Origin: Peteryoungia wuzhouensis
GTDB taxonomy: Bacteria > Pseudomonadota > Alphaproteobacteria > Rhizobiales > Rhizobiaceae
Reading direction: 5' to 3'
Length of the DNA stretch: 64,000 bases
NCBI RefSeq assembly: GCF_003205195.1
Contig: NZ_QJRY01000002.1
Coordinates: 1 to 64,000 of the forward strand
Shown here: piece by piece, positions 53,430 to 62,531 of the stretch
Layout of the letters: every line of letters starts with the position of its first letter
Numbering within the stretch: position 1 is the stretch's first letter
The notes under the pieces: generated by a model
The model's database searches: none
What the model saw: the letters and a program-made list of their open reading frames with translations, nothing else
Told to the model about the DNA's origin: nothing
Position numbers and translations under genes: made by a program

Positions 53430-54062
53430 ATGATGTTCACACTTAACAACGCCACGCGGACGGCTCTGTCTGCACTCGCACTGTCCTTCGCGGCTGCAGC
53501 CATGCCGGCTGCCGCCCAGGCTCAGGATGCGGCGGCTCAGGCCCCGGCCAAATGGTTCAAGACCTGCTCCAAGCAGGAAGAATCGGATATTTGCGTCGTC
53601 CAGAACCAGCTCGTTGCCGCCAATGGCCAGCTGATCACCGCCGTTGGCCTCATCACGGTCGAAGGCAAGGTCAACCGCAAGCTGCTGCAGGTGACGGTTC
53701 CGTCGGCGCGTCTCATCCCGCCGGGCGTCCTGATGCAGATCGACGATGCCAAGGGCACCAAGCTCGACTACGCCGTCTGCCTGCCGGACCGCTGCACCGC
53801 CGAAATCCCGTTGACGGACGCGATCATCGCGAGCCTGAAGAAGGGTGGCAATGTGGTGTTCACCTCGATCAACTTCCGCCGCGCGCCGAACCCGATCAAG
53901 ATCCCGCTGGAAGGCTTCACCGGCGCCTTCGATGGCGAGGCGATGTCGCAGTCGCAGGCCGAAGAGCGTCAGCGCATGCTGCAGGAAGCCATGCAGAAGA
54001 AGCAGGAAGAGCGTAACAAGGCGATCACCGACGCCCAGAACGCCGCCAAGCAGGGCAATTGA
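53430..54062 (+). CDS. Invasion-associated locus B (IalB) family protein
   Basis: The product is 210 aa with a signal peptide (LSALALSFAAAAMPAAAQAQ). The IalB fold is visible from WFKTCSKQEESDICVVQNQL, VPSARLIPPGVLMQIDDAKG and VCLPDRCTAEIPLTDAIIAS, with two paired cysteines. IalB was named from Bartonella, where it helps erythrocyte entry; in free-living alphaproteobacteria it is a common periplasmic protein of unknown role. The C-terminal tail is a charged helix (EERQRMLQEAMQKKQEERNK). The preceding 272-nt gap (53158-53429) holds an inverted repeat, CACATG-CC-CATGTG at 53225-53238, and otherwise nothing recognised. Confidence 0.88.
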   Translation: MMFTLNNATRTALSALALSFAAAAMPAAAQAQDAAAQAPAKWFKTCSKQEESDICVVQNQLVAANGQLITAVGLITVEGKVNRKLLQVTVPSARLIPPGVLMQIDDAKGTKLDYAVCLPDRCTAEIPLTDAIIASLKKGGNVVFTSINFRRAPNPIKIPLEGFTGAFDGEAMSQSQAEERQRMLQEAMQKKQEERNKAITDAQNAAKQGN

Positions 54063-54089
54063 TCATTTTCTGATCGTCGATCGGATAAA

Positions 54090-54122
54090 AAAGCGCCCGC
54101 GTCGAACCGATGCGGGCGCTTT
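54090..54122 (+). terminator. Bidirectional terminator between ialB-like gene and hspQ
   Basis: AAAGCGCCCGC (54090-54100) and GCGGGCGCTTT (54112-54122) form a perfect 11-bp stem with an 11-nt loop. T-rich sequence follows on the plus strand (TTTCGTTT) and an A-run precedes it, so it can stop transcription from both convergent genes. Confidence 0.88.
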
Positions 54123-54151
54123 CGTTTGGGTGCTGCAGTATCACGCCTGAG

Positions 54152-54481
54152 TTAGTGGGCGTAGTTCATCCGGGGCTTGTAACGACCGGTCTGCTGCGGC
54201 TCGAAGATCTGCTGGATCTGCGGATTGCGCAGCGGCTCCTGGCTTTCATCCGTTTCCAGATTCTGCTCGGAGACATAGGCCACATATTCGGTCTCGGCGT
54301 TTTCCGCGAGAAGATGATAGAAGGGCTGATCCTTGGCGGGCCGAACTTCGGCCGGGATTGCATTCCACCATTCCTCGGAATTGGCAAATTCCGGATCTAC
54401 ATCGAAGATGACGCCGCGGAACGGAAAGACCTTGTGCCGGACGACATCCCCGATACCAAATTTAGCGCTTCGTTGTTTCAT
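54152..54481 (-). CDS. hspQ: Heat shock protein HspQ
   Basis: The product is 109 aa. The motif AKFGIGDVVRHKVFPFRGVI, then FDVDPEFANSEEWWNAIPAE and QPFYHLLAENAETEYVAYVS, matches the YccV/HspQ fold. HspQ is a hemimethylated-DNA-binding protein and in enterics a specificity factor that boosts Lon protease. The tail after residue 85 is less conserved. It is encoded alone, 30 nt from the terminator. Confidence 0.93.
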   Translation of the reverse strand: MKQRSAKFGIGDVVRHKVFPFRGVIFDVDPEFANSEEWWNAIPAEVRPAKDQPFYHLLAENAETEYVAYVSEQNLETDESQEPLRNPQIQQIFEPQQTGRYKPRMNYAH

Positions 54482-54558
54482 GGCTTTATTTCCTTTCCCT
54501 CATTTATTTGGGAAGAAGCCCCCGCGAAATCAAGGCATGCAGTTTTCATGCCGAATAT

Positions 54559-55491
54559 TCAGGCCCTCCTTTTCGGAGCCGTGGCCAGAACCAGACCTGC
54601 CGTGACCGTCACGATGCCGACAGCGTGGTAGCGCTCGAATGTCTCGCCAAGGAAGGTGACCGCCATCAGGATCGACATAGGCGGCATCAGGTAGAGCGTC
54701 ATGCCGGCAATGCCCGGACCGAAGACATGCACCGCATGCTGGAAGCAGTAGAAGGCCGCGAGCGAGGCAAAGAGGATGATGCCGCCCAGCATGGCGAAAT
54801 CCTTGGGCGTATCCGGCAACAGTCCACCGGACACAATCTCGATGAGCCCCGGCGGTACGAGCACGATCGCACCTGAGAGCGCCAGCAGTCCGAACAGCGG
54901 CAACGGCGGCATGGCACGAATGCTGGGGCGGCGCAAAAGGATCGAATAGATCGCGAAGGAGATGGCGGCTGCCAGAATCGCAAGGTCGCCGAGATTGAAG
55001 CGCAAATGCAGGATGGCCGAAAGGTCGCCTTTAAGCACGATGGTGGCGACACCGGCAAAGGCGATGACCATGCCGGCGATCTCCCGTACGCTGATCCTGC
55101 GTCCCCAGAACAGCCATTCAAGCAGGATGATGAACAGCGACGACGTCGTGTAGATCAGCGTTGCATTGGAGGCCGTCGTCAGTGTCAGTGCCCAGTAGAC
55201 GCCGCCGCCACAGATCCCCATGCCGAGAATACCGAGCACCAGCCAGAGGAGTGTGTGGCGTCGCACGAAGGTGATGCAGTGCTGCCGGTGATGCCAGACG
55301 ATCGGCGACATGATCAGCGCCGATCCGGCCCAGCGGATCAGCGCCGTGGTGAAGGGTCCCATCTCGCCGGTAATCCCGCGCCCGAAGATCAGGTTGGACG
55401 AGAAGAACACCGGCGCCAGCAGGAACAGCATCCAGTCGAGAAGGCGCGGCGAGGGGGCATGGATCGGAGCTGGCTTCGTATCAGGGGTCAT
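54559..55491 (-). CDS. DMT-superfamily (EamA) transporter
   Basis: The product is 310 aa with ten predicted helices in two EamA repeats: LFLLAPVFFSSNLIFGRGIT, LGILGMGICGGGVYWALTLT and, near the end, MTLYLMPPMSILMAVTFLGE. It is related only distantly to the DMT gene at 49.6 kb. It is an exporter of unknown substrate. It lies downstream of glnA on the same strand, but a strong terminator (55613-55640) separates them, so it probably has its own promoter in 55492-55612. Confidence 0.87.
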   Translation of the reverse strand: MTPDTKPAPIHAPSPRLLDWMLFLLAPVFFSSNLIFGRGITGEMGPFTTALIRWAGSALIMSPIVWHHRQHCITFVRRHTLLWLVLGILGMGICGGGVYWALTLTTASNATLIYTTSSLFIILLEWLFWGRRISVREIAGMVIAFAGVATIVLKGDLSAILHLRFNLGDLAILAAAISFAIYSILLRRPSIRAMPPLPLFGLLALSGAIVLVPPGLIEIVSGGLLPDTPKDFAMLGGIILFASLAAFYCFQHAVHVFGPGIAGMTLYLMPPMSILMAVTFLGETFERYHAVGIVTVTAGLVLATAPKRRA

Positions 55492-55612
55492 TGCGGCAGG
55501 TGGGCCTTCAAAAGCAGGCGGGGCGCAGGCTGCGTCGCGCGAAGGCTGTCACGCTATCGACCGGCCGGCCTCACCGAAAGCGCCTCTTTGGCGTTCCGGT
55601 ACGCCAACAACG

Positions 55613-55640
55613 AAAAACGCCGGCGGATGTACCGCCGGCG
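55613..55640 (-). terminator. Strong intrinsic terminator of glnBA
   Basis: On the minus strand CGCCGGCGG, loop TACAT, CCGCCGGCG is followed by TTTTTCGTTGTT. The stem is a perfect 9 bp (plus-strand arms 55618-55626 and 55632-55640), 28 nt after the glnA stop. Confidence 0.92.
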
Positions 55641-55667
55641 CCTTTCTGGATGTCGGATCGTTGCCGA

Positions 55668-57077
55668 TCAGACGGAATAGTACATGTCGTATTCGACCGG
55701 ATGCGGGGTCATCTCGAAGCGCATGACCTCCTGCATCTTCAGGTCGATGAACGAATCGATCTGGTCGTCGTCGAAGACGCCGCCGGCGGTCAGGAACTTG
55801 CGATCCTTGTCGAGGCTTTCGAGTGCTTCGCGCAGCGAACCGCAGACGGTCGGGATCTTCTTCAGCTCCTTCGGCGGCAGGTCGTAGAGATCCTTATCCA
55901 TGGCCTTGCCCGGATGGATCTTGTTCTTGATGCCGTCGAGGCCGGCCATCAGCATCGCGGCAAAGCCGAGATAGGGGTTAGCCGTCGGGTCCGGGAAGCG
56001 GATTTCGACGCGCTTGGCCTTCGGGTTCGAGCCGAACGGAATGCGGCACGAGGCGGAACGGTTGCGGGCCGAATAGGCGAGCAGAACCGGTGCTTCATAA
56101 CCCGGAACCAGACGCTTGTAGGAGTTGGTCGACGGGTTGGTGAAGGCGTTGATCGCCTTGGCATGCTTGATGATGCCGCCGATATAGTAGAGGCAGCTTT
56201 CCGACAGGCCGGCATATTCGTCACCGGCGAACGACGGCTTGCCGTCCTTCCAGATCGACATATGCACATGCATGCCCGAGCCGTTGTCGCCGAAGATCGG
56301 CTTCGGCATGAAGGTGGCCGTCTTGCCATAGGCATTGGCGACCTGGTGCACGACATACTTGTAGATCTGCATCTTGTCGGCGTTGCGCACCAGCGTGTCG
56401 AACTTGATGCCGAGCTCGTGCTGGGCAGCCGCCACCTCGTGGTGGTGCTTTTCGACGACGACGCCCATTTCCGAGAGCACCGTCAGCATTTCCGAGCGCA
56501 TGTCCTGGCAGCTGTCGATCGGCGGAACCGGGAAGTAGCCACCCTTGACGCGCGGGCGATGGCCCAGGTTGCCGGTCTCGTAGTCGGTGTCGTCATTCGA
56601 CGGAAGTTCGGTCGAGTCGAGCTTGAAGCCGGTATTGTACGGATCGGCCTTGTACTTGACGTCGTCGAAGATGAAGAATTCCGCTTCCGGGCCGACGAAG
56701 ATGGTGTCGCCGATGCCGGATGCCTTCAGATAGGCTTCTGCCTTCTTTGCGGTGCCGCGCGGGTCACGGTTATAGGCTTCGCCCGAAACCGGATCGAGGA
56801 TGTCGCAGAGAATGACCATGGTCGACTGGGCGAAGAAGGGGTCCATATGGACGGTCGCCGGGTCTGGCATCAGCACCATGTCGGACTCGTTGATGGCCTT
56901 CCAGCCGCCGATCGAAGAGCCGTCGAACATCACGCCGTCGGCGAACATGTCCTCGTCAACGCAGGCGATGTCCATGGTGACATGCTGCAGCTTGCCCTTC
57001 GGGTCGGTGAAGCGCAGGTCGACGAACTTGACGTCGTTGTCCTTGATCTGTTTCAGAATATCGTTTGCGGTCGTCAT
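55668..57077 (-). CDS. glnA: Glutamine synthetase type I
   Basis: The product is 469 aa, the exact size of GSI. Signatures are [20 protein letters not shown], the ATP-binding [20 protein letters not shown], and the adenylylation site in [10 protein letters not shown] near residue 398. It makes glutamine from glutamate and ammonia with ATP, and GlnE adenylylates it when nitrogen is plentiful. It follows glnB by 62 nt in the same transcription unit, driven by the sigma-54 promoter upstream of glnB and perhaps by others. A terminator follows. Confidence 0.98.
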   Translation of the reverse strand: MTTANDILKQIKDNDVKFVDLRFTDPKGKLQHVTMDIACVDEDMFADGVMFDGSSIGGWKAINESDMVLMPDPATVHMDPFFAQSTMVILCDILDPVSGEAYNRDPRGTAKKAEAYLKASGIGDTIFVGPEAEFFIFDDVKYKADPYNTGFKLDSTELPSNDDTDYETGNLGHRPRVKGGYFPVPPIDSCQDMRSEMLTVLSEMGVVVEKHHHEVAAAQHELGIKFDTLVRNADKMQIYKYVVHQVANAYGKTATFMPKPIFGDNGSGMHVHMSIWKDGKPSFAGDEYAGLSESCLYYIGGIIKHAKAINAFTNPSTNSYKRLVPGYEAPVLLAYSARNRSASCRIPFGSNPKAKRVEIRFPDPTANPYLGFAAMLMAGLDGIKNKIHPGKAMDKDLYDLPPKELKKIPTVCGSLREALESLDKDRKFLTAGGVFDDDQIDSFIDLKMQEVMRFEMTPHPVEYDMYYSV

Positions 57078-57139
57078 GTTGTTTTCTTCCTCGCAAGAGC
57101 TGACGATATGAACCCGGCCTCCCTAGGTGCCGGGTCTGG

Positions 57140-57613
<474 letters not shown>

Positions 57614-57766
57614 TCAATTCCGCCTGAAAAGCCAGCCCAGCCGTGTGAAAATATGGATTTTCGCCGATCTTTTTTCAGAATGGCCGCGCGCGCTAAGTCC
57701 TTGCCGCCGATCCGCAATTCGCGCCCGTGGTGGCTATCAAATAAGCAAATGAATATTATTAAGGCA

Positions 57767-57780
57767 TGTGCATATGCACA
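57767..57780. promoter_or_regulatory. 14-bp perfect palindrome in the glnB/nnr intergenic region
   Basis: TGTGCATATGCACA reads the same on both strands. It is 48 nt before the nnr start and about 220 nt upstream of the glnB -24/-12 promoter. It continues into GCACAAAATCGTGC (57776-57789), which looks like an NtrC half-site pair GCAC-N6-GTGC, one base short of the enteric spacing. It may be an NtrC enhancer or a site for another dimeric regulator. Confidence 0.4.
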
Positions 57781-57828
57781 AAATCGTGCCTGTTTGAATT
57801 TTTCCGGTTTTCTGATCTAACTTTGCCC

Positions 57829-59307
57829 ATGATCCCCGCGAAACACTCCCTCTTGTTGACACCCATTGCCATGGCACGCGTGGATGCGGCCGCAGCAGCA
57901 ACTGGGCAGGACAGCTTCGGACTGATGCTTCGGGCGGGCGAGGCGGTCGCGGCTGCGGCACTGCGCCTCTACCCGCAGGCCATGCGCTATGTCGTCTTGT
58001 GCGGGCCAGGCAACAATGGCGGCGATGGGTATGTCTGCGCAGAGGCGCTGGCACGGTCAGGCACAGCCATTGCCGTCTTTCACTGCGGCGACCCCTCAAG
58101 ATTGAGCGGGGATGCGGCGGTGGCCCGTGCTGCCTATTCTGGTGTCTCGCAGGATATCGCCAACTATCTCCCAGCTGACGGGGATGTCGTCATAGACGCC
58201 TTGTTCGGTGCCGGGCTGGCACGCGACGTGCCCTCAGAGGTCGCCGAGGTAATCCATCGCGTGAGCAGCGCCCGGATTGCTGTCATCGCCGTCGACCTGC
58301 CGTCGGGCCTCGACGGGGCGACAGGGCAGGTGCGCGGCGCCGCATTCCGTGCCGCCCGCACGGTCACCTTCATGGCGCGCAAACCTGGGCATGTTCTGCT
58401 GCCGGGGCGCGACCTGTGCGGAGAGGTCGAAGTTTTTGACATCGGCATTCCCTGGCGCCAGGTCGCGGCCGAGGCCGGCCCGCTTTGCGTCAACGGCGCG
58501 GCTCTCTGGCACGACCGTCATCGCGCACTGGATGCAGCCGACCACAAATACCGGCGCGGCCATCTCACGGTCTTCTCCGGGCCGGATATCGCAACCGGTG
58601 CGGCCCGCCTCAGCGCCATGGCCGGACTGAAGGCCGGGGCAGGGCTTGTCACCATGGCCTCGCCCGCAGCCGCCCTCGCAGCCAATGGCGTTCATCTGAC
58701 CGCCATCATGCTGGCGCGGCTCGACACGGCAGATGACGTTGAGGCCTATCTGCAGGATCCGCGCCGTCAGAACTTCGTGCTTGGCCCCGGCTTTGGTGAT
58801 CCCGAAAGGGCATGCGACTTTGCACTGCGTCTCGGCCATGCCGGTCGATGCCTGGTCCTCGACGCCGACGGCATCACCGCCTTCCGGGAGCGGCGCGACA
58901 GGCTTGCCGCCGCCTTCGATGGCAAGGCAACCCGGCTGGTCGTGACGCCGCATGAAGGGGAATTCGCAAGGCTCTTCCCGGAAATCGCGAAAGACGCAAC
59001 CGCAGGCAAACCGGACAAGGCTCTGGCCGCAGCATCCGCTCTCGGCGGGGTGGTCGTCTACAAAGGTGCCGACACGGTCATTGCCGCCCCGGATGGCCGC
59101 GCGGCAATCGAGGAGCACGCGCCCCCGACCCTTGCCACCGCCGGTTCCGGTGATGTGCTGGCCGGGATCATCGGCGCACTGATGACCCAGGGTCTGCCGG
59201 CATTCGAGGCTGCTTGTGCCGGCGTGCACCTGCATGGTCAGGCGGCGCTGCGCGCTGGCCGGGGATTGACGGCAGAAGATCTGGCGCGTGCAGTCCTGCC
59301 CCTCTGA
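57829..59307 (+). CDS. nnr: Bifunctional NAD(P)H-hydrate epimerase/dehydratase
   Basis: The product is 492 aa from ATG 57829 (MIPAKHSLLLTPIAMARVD); the frame opens at 57766. The N-terminal YjeF_N epimerase domain, residues about 10-215, has GPGNNGGDGYVCAEALARSG. The C-terminal carbohydrate-kinase-like dehydratase domain has HKYRRGHLTVFSGP-type residues (DHKYRRGHLTVFSGPD), VTPHEGEFARLFPEI and TAGSGDVLAGIIGALM. The two domains repair damaged NADHX/NADPHX, the epimerase interconverting R and S forms and the dehydratase using ADP. It is divergent from glnB. Confidence 0.95.
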   Translation: MIPAKHSLLLTPIAMARVDAAAAATGQDSFGLMLRAGEAVAAAALRLYPQAMRYVVLCGPGNNGGDGYVCAEALARSGTAIAVFHCGDPSRLSGDAAVARAAYSGVSQDIANYLPADGDVVIDALFGAGLARDVPSEVAEVIHRVSSARIAVIAVDLPSGLDGATGQVRGAAFRAARTVTFMARKPGHVLLPGRDLCGEVEVFDIGIPWRQVAAEAGPLCVNGAALWHDRHRALDAADHKYRRGHLTVFSGPDIATGAARLSAMAGLKAGAGLVTMASPAAALAANGVHLTAIMLARLDTADDVEAYLQDPRRQNFVLGPGFGDPERACDFALRLGHAGRCLVLDADGITAFRERRDRLAAAFDGKATRLVVTPHEGEFARLFPEIAKDATAGKPDKALAAASALGGVVVYKGADTVIAAPDGRAAIEEHAPPTLATAGSGDVLAGIIGALMTQGLPAFEAACAGVHLHGQAALRAGRGLTAEDLARAVLPL

Positions 59308-59333
59308 TCCGGCTCCGAATAAGGGGATTTTCG

Positions 59334-60995
59334 CTACAGCTCGGCCGGCTGCACCAGACGGCTCCGCCGCAACAGACCTTCGCCCTCGAGCAGCGGATAG
59401 CCGATCGAGACGAAGAGCGAGTTGATCTCCTTGAGATCGCGCATCGTGTCGATATGCAGCGAACTGGAATCGAAGCTTGCCGCATTACCCTGGCGCAGCC
59501 TCTGCAGATGCTTCTCCTCGCTCGCCTTGACGAGATTGCGGATTGCTTCCTTGCGCGCCACCAGCTGGCGGGCATGCTCGACATCACGGGTGACCAGGAG
59601 ATTGAAGGCGAGGTGGGCGTTCTGCAGCACCTCGTGGTGCATCGCGCAAAGTTCCGCCCAGCCTTCGGCCGAGAAGGAGGCCTTGCGTTCGCTCTTCTTG
59701 CGTGCTCGCGTCAGCATGTTCTGCGAGATGATGTCGGCGGCCTGTTCGATCTTGATCGTCGCACCGAGCAGGTTCTGGCATTGCGCGGCGGACGTTTGGT
59801 CGAGCGCCGTTTCCGATATCTTCGCCAGATAGAATTTGATGTCGCGATGGATCGCGTCGATCTGGTCGTCCAGCGTTTCGATCCGCTGGGTCTTTTTGGG
59901 ATCCCATTGCTCGAACAGCTCGAAGATGCCGTTCAGCATGATCTCCGTCTTGTCGCAGACCGTCAGCACTTCGCGGGTCGCATTGCTGATCGCTTGTGTG
60001 GGATTGCCGAGATCGCTCGGGTTCAGCGCCGAGAGTCGATCGTCATTGGCGGCAGGCCCCTGGCTCACCGAGACGAAGCGTTCCAGCATGGTCGCCACCA
60101 CCCCGGCAAACGGCAAGCCCAGCACGAGCACGGCGCCGTTCATCGCCAGATGCACCAGCACCACGGCTTCGCCGGGATGCGCCGAAAACAGCGAGGGGCT
60201 GGCCACCACCGCGAACTGCAGTGCCAGCGCCAGCAGGGTCATCAAGCCCCGGATAACCACATTGCCGAGCGGCACCACGCGCGTCAGCGGATCGGAAGCC
60301 TTGGTCAGCAGGGCGGCGATCACGGCCGCCCCAAAATTGATGCCGAGCACCAGCGGAATGATCAGCGCATCCGGGATCAGATGCTGGTCAGCCAGGGAAG
60401 CGGTCAGCAGCACGGCTGCCACGCTCGAATGGAAGGCCCAGGCGAGCAGGGCGGCCAGCAGGAAAGCACTGATCCAGTCACCGGCGAGATAGTTGAACAG
60501 CACGGGCAGGATCTGGCTCTCACGCAGCGGCGCAGACGCTTCGCCGATAAGCCGCAGCGACAGAAGCAGAAGCCCGAGGCCGAACAGGATGCGGCCAAGC
60601 TGGCGCCAGTGCCGCGCATTAGTGGCGCGAAAGGCGACCGTGCCGGCAAGAAGCAGAATAGGCATGAGCAGCGAGAGGTCGTAGCGCAGGATCCGCACGA
60701 CAAAGGCCGAACCGAAGTCCGCACCCAGCAGCGTCGCGATCCCGATCGCGGAGGTGACGTAACCGGCGGCCGTAAACGACGCGACGATCAGCGCAACCGC
60801 CGTCGCGCTCTGCAACGCCACGGCAAACAGAAAACCGGCAAGGGCTGCCGAAAAACGATTGCCGATGGCAAGCCGGAGCTTGTCCTTCAACACGCCGCCA
60901 TAGGCGCGTTCGATCCCAGTGCGCACCAGGCGGGTTGCCCAGAGCAGCAGCGCGACGGCGCCCGCGAGGTGGATGAAGACGGCGATACCCGACAT
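59334..60995 (-). CDS. Na/Pi cotransporter family protein with PhoU-like domain
   Basis: The product is 553 aa from ATG 60995 (MSGIAVFIHLAGAVALLLWA); ATG 61049 is an alternative start. About eight to ten helices include the family's paired motifs, ALQSATAVALIVASFTAAGY and FHSSVAAVLLTASLADQHLI. A C-terminal cytoplasmic PhoU-like helical part, about residues 330-553, has VLTVCDKTEIMLNGIFELF. This matches NptA/YjbB-like transporters, where YjbB exports phosphate. Direction and ion are inferred from the family. It converges with nnr, 26 nt apart. Confidence 0.88.
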   Translation of the reverse strand: MSGIAVFIHLAGAVALLLWATRLVRTGIERAYGGVLKDKLRLAIGNRFSAALAGFLFAVALQSATAVALIVASFTAAGYVTSAIGIATLLGADFGSAFVVRILRYDLSLLMPILLLAGTVAFRATNARHWRQLGRILFGLGLLLLSLRLIGEASAPLRESQILPVLFNYLAGDWISAFLLAALLAWAFHSSVAAVLLTASLADQHLIPDALIIPLVLGINFGAAVIAALLTKASDPLTRVVPLGNVVIRGLMTLLALALQFAVVASPSLFSAHPGEAVVLVHLAMNGAVLVLGLPFAGVVATMLERFVSVSQGPAANDDRLSALNPSDLGNPTQAISNATREVLTVCDKTEIMLNGIFELFEQWDPKKTQRIETLDDQIDAIHRDIKFYLAKISETALDQTSAAQCQNLLGATIKIEQAADIISQNMLTRARKKSERKASFSAEGWAELCAMHHEVLQNAHLAFNLLVTRDVEHARQLVARKEAIRNLVKASEEKHLQRLRQGNAASFDSSSLHIDTMRDLKEINSLFVSIGYPLLEGEGLLRRSRLVQPAEL

Positions 60996-61146
60996 GGCTT
61001 TGCCCCGAACCCGAAACGTCTGGACGCGCACGTCCAAAAGCGGGAGCATGCCGGCCAGATCGCGGTCGTGACCGCGACTCTGCGACCGAGCCTAGTCCAG
61101 TTTCGCCAATGTCACAAATTGACGGATGCCAGCAATCGGCTGGAGC

Positions 61147-61950
61147 TCACCCGACGCGCTTCTGCAGCGCCATTGCCCCCTTCGGTGCATTCACCTTTCC
61201 GCCGGAAATGAAGAAGGCAAAGACATCGCGCGGCGTCTTGGCCGCTGGAGCATCCTTGGCGACCAAGGGCAGATCGTCGGGCACGCCGCCCGCAGCATAG
61301 GTCTTGAACCGCTCGCCCCAGTGGTCGATCTCCTTGGGTGGATAGCAGGTTGGCGTCTCGTCGGCTCCCTTCTGCAGGCGGGCATAGACGAAATCAGCGG
61401 TCGCATCCGCAAACATCGGGTAATCGTGATGGTCGGCGCAGACCGCCGCAACCTCGTGCCGCCGCAGCATCTCGGTGAACTCGGGCACGAGGAAACTCTC
61501 ATGCCGGGGCTCGACGACGTGACGGAGCGGCAGCCCATTGAGCGTCTTCGGCAAAAGGCCGAGGAACGCCTCGAAATCATCAGCATCGAATTTCTTCGTA
61601 CCCATGAACTGCCAGAGGATCGGCCCCAGATGGGAGCCGAGTTCCTCGATGCCCTGGTGCAGGAATTTCTCCACCGACGGCCCAGCCTCGGCGAGAATCT
61701 TGCGGTTGGTGCAGAAGCGGCTGGCCTTGAGGGAAAAGACGAAATCATCGGGCACTTCGGAGGCCCATTTGGCAAAGGTCGCCGGCTTCTGGCTCGAATA
61801 ATAGGTGCCGTTCACCTCGATCGCCGTCAACTGACGGCTCGCATATTCCAGCTGCCGCTTCTTCGCCAGATCGGAGGGGTAAAAACTGTCGTCCCAGGGA
61901 TCGAAGGTCCATCCCCCGATGCCGCAGCGGATCGTGCCGGATTTGCTCAT
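61147..61950 (-). CDS. DUF72 (YecE-like) protein
   Basis: The product is 267 aa. TIM-barrel-like DUF72 motifs are IRCGIGGWTFDPWDDSFYP at the start, AIEVNGTYYSSQKPATFAKW, and VVEPRHESFLVPEFTEMLRR. The glycine-tryptophan start and the N-G-T-Y/F motif are typical. The family is very widespread but its activity is unproven. Its ATG overlaps the preceding small gene (ATGA at 61947-61950), so it is translated as part of a set with the DUF4258 module and perhaps uvrA. Confidence 0.9.
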   Translation of the reverse strand: MSKSGTIRCGIGGWTFDPWDDSFYPSDLAKKRQLEYASRQLTAIEVNGTYYSSQKPATFAKWASEVPDDFVFSLKASRFCTNRKILAEAGPSVEKFLHQGIEELGSHLGPILWQFMGTKKFDADDFEAFLGLLPKTLNGLPLRHVVEPRHESFLVPEFTEMLRRHEVAAVCADHHDYPMFADATADFVYARLQKGADETPTCYPPKEIDHWGERFKTYAAGGVPDDLPLVAKDAPAAKTPRDVFAFFISGGKVNAPKGAMALQKRVG

Positions 61951-62204
61951 GGTTTCAATTCATCCTGTTCTGTTTCACCGAAACCTGTCGCCTGGCTGAG
62001 ATCTTGAAGCACCAACCGGTAGACCCGTCCTTCACGGGCGGCAGCTGGCAGGTCCCCACGTCGTAACGCCTCTCTTGCGCGGTCTAGTTTCCGGATATCG
62101 TCAAGACCAACAGAGGGACCCCAAGACCCGGCAACGTCATCCAGAGCAACCGACACCTCAACAGCGAGATCTCCCTCCCGGACCATTTGCAACGTCGTCG
62201 TCAT
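61947..62204 (-). CDS. Small protein paired with a DUF4258 protein
   Basis: The product is 85 aa from ATG 62204 (MTTTLQMVREGDLAVEV). It has no cysteine, signal peptide or membrane helix. It is acidic at the start and end, and RKLDRAREALRRGDLPAAAR forms a probable charged helix. I do not recognise the family. It overlaps the DUF4258 gene by 4 nt at its start and DUF72 by 4 nt at its end. Typical DUF4258 partners carry a zinc finger, which this lacks. It may be the antitoxin half of a toxin-antitoxin-like pair; that is inference. Confidence 0.72.
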   Translation of the reverse strand: MTTTLQMVREGDLAVEVSVALDDVAGSWGPSVGLDDIRKLDRAREALRRGDLPAAAREGRVYRLVLQDLSQATGFGETEQDELKP

Positions 62205-62527
62205 TTCACAATCCTCCGCGAGAAATGATCCGTCCATCGACTGGGATCAGGACGATAGGCCGTCACCAAGACGGCAGGCTCTTGCGCTGCTGCAGGAAGG
62301 CCCCAAACCAGATGGATCGGCATTCCATTTTCATCGAGCTGCAACACGAGTACCGCAGGTCCTTTGAAGTAATCAGGGTAATCTTCGACCAGCACAGCTC
62401 CAGAAATTCCGTCAATCAGCGGCTCAATCAAAATACCATCATTGACCAGCTTCTGTAACGCATGAGCGGAAACCCTTAGCTTCTTGTCGCCGATCAGGCG
62501 GACAATTCGCTGAAGTGTTCCGCTCAT
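62201..62527 (-). CDS. DUF4258 protein, possible toxin-antitoxin component
   Basis: The product is 108 aa. It shows the DUF4258 pattern: an N-terminal helix with SAHALQKLVNDGILIEPLID, then AVLVEDYPDYFKGPAVLVLQ, PIHLVWGLP and VTAYRPDPSRW. These proteins have a RelE/MqsR-like beta fold and are usually paired with a small second gene. It begins 4 nt after the uvrA stop and overlaps the 85-aa gene by 4 nt. Toxic or mRNase activity is a guess from the fold; no catalytic residues are certain. Confidence 0.75.
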   Translation of the reverse strand: MSGTLQRIVRLIGDKKLRVSAHALQKLVNDGILIEPLIDGISGAVLVEDYPDYFKGPAVLVLQLDENGMPIHLVWGLPAAAQEPAVLVTAYRPDPSRWTDHFSRRIVK

Positions 62528-62531
62528 ATCT

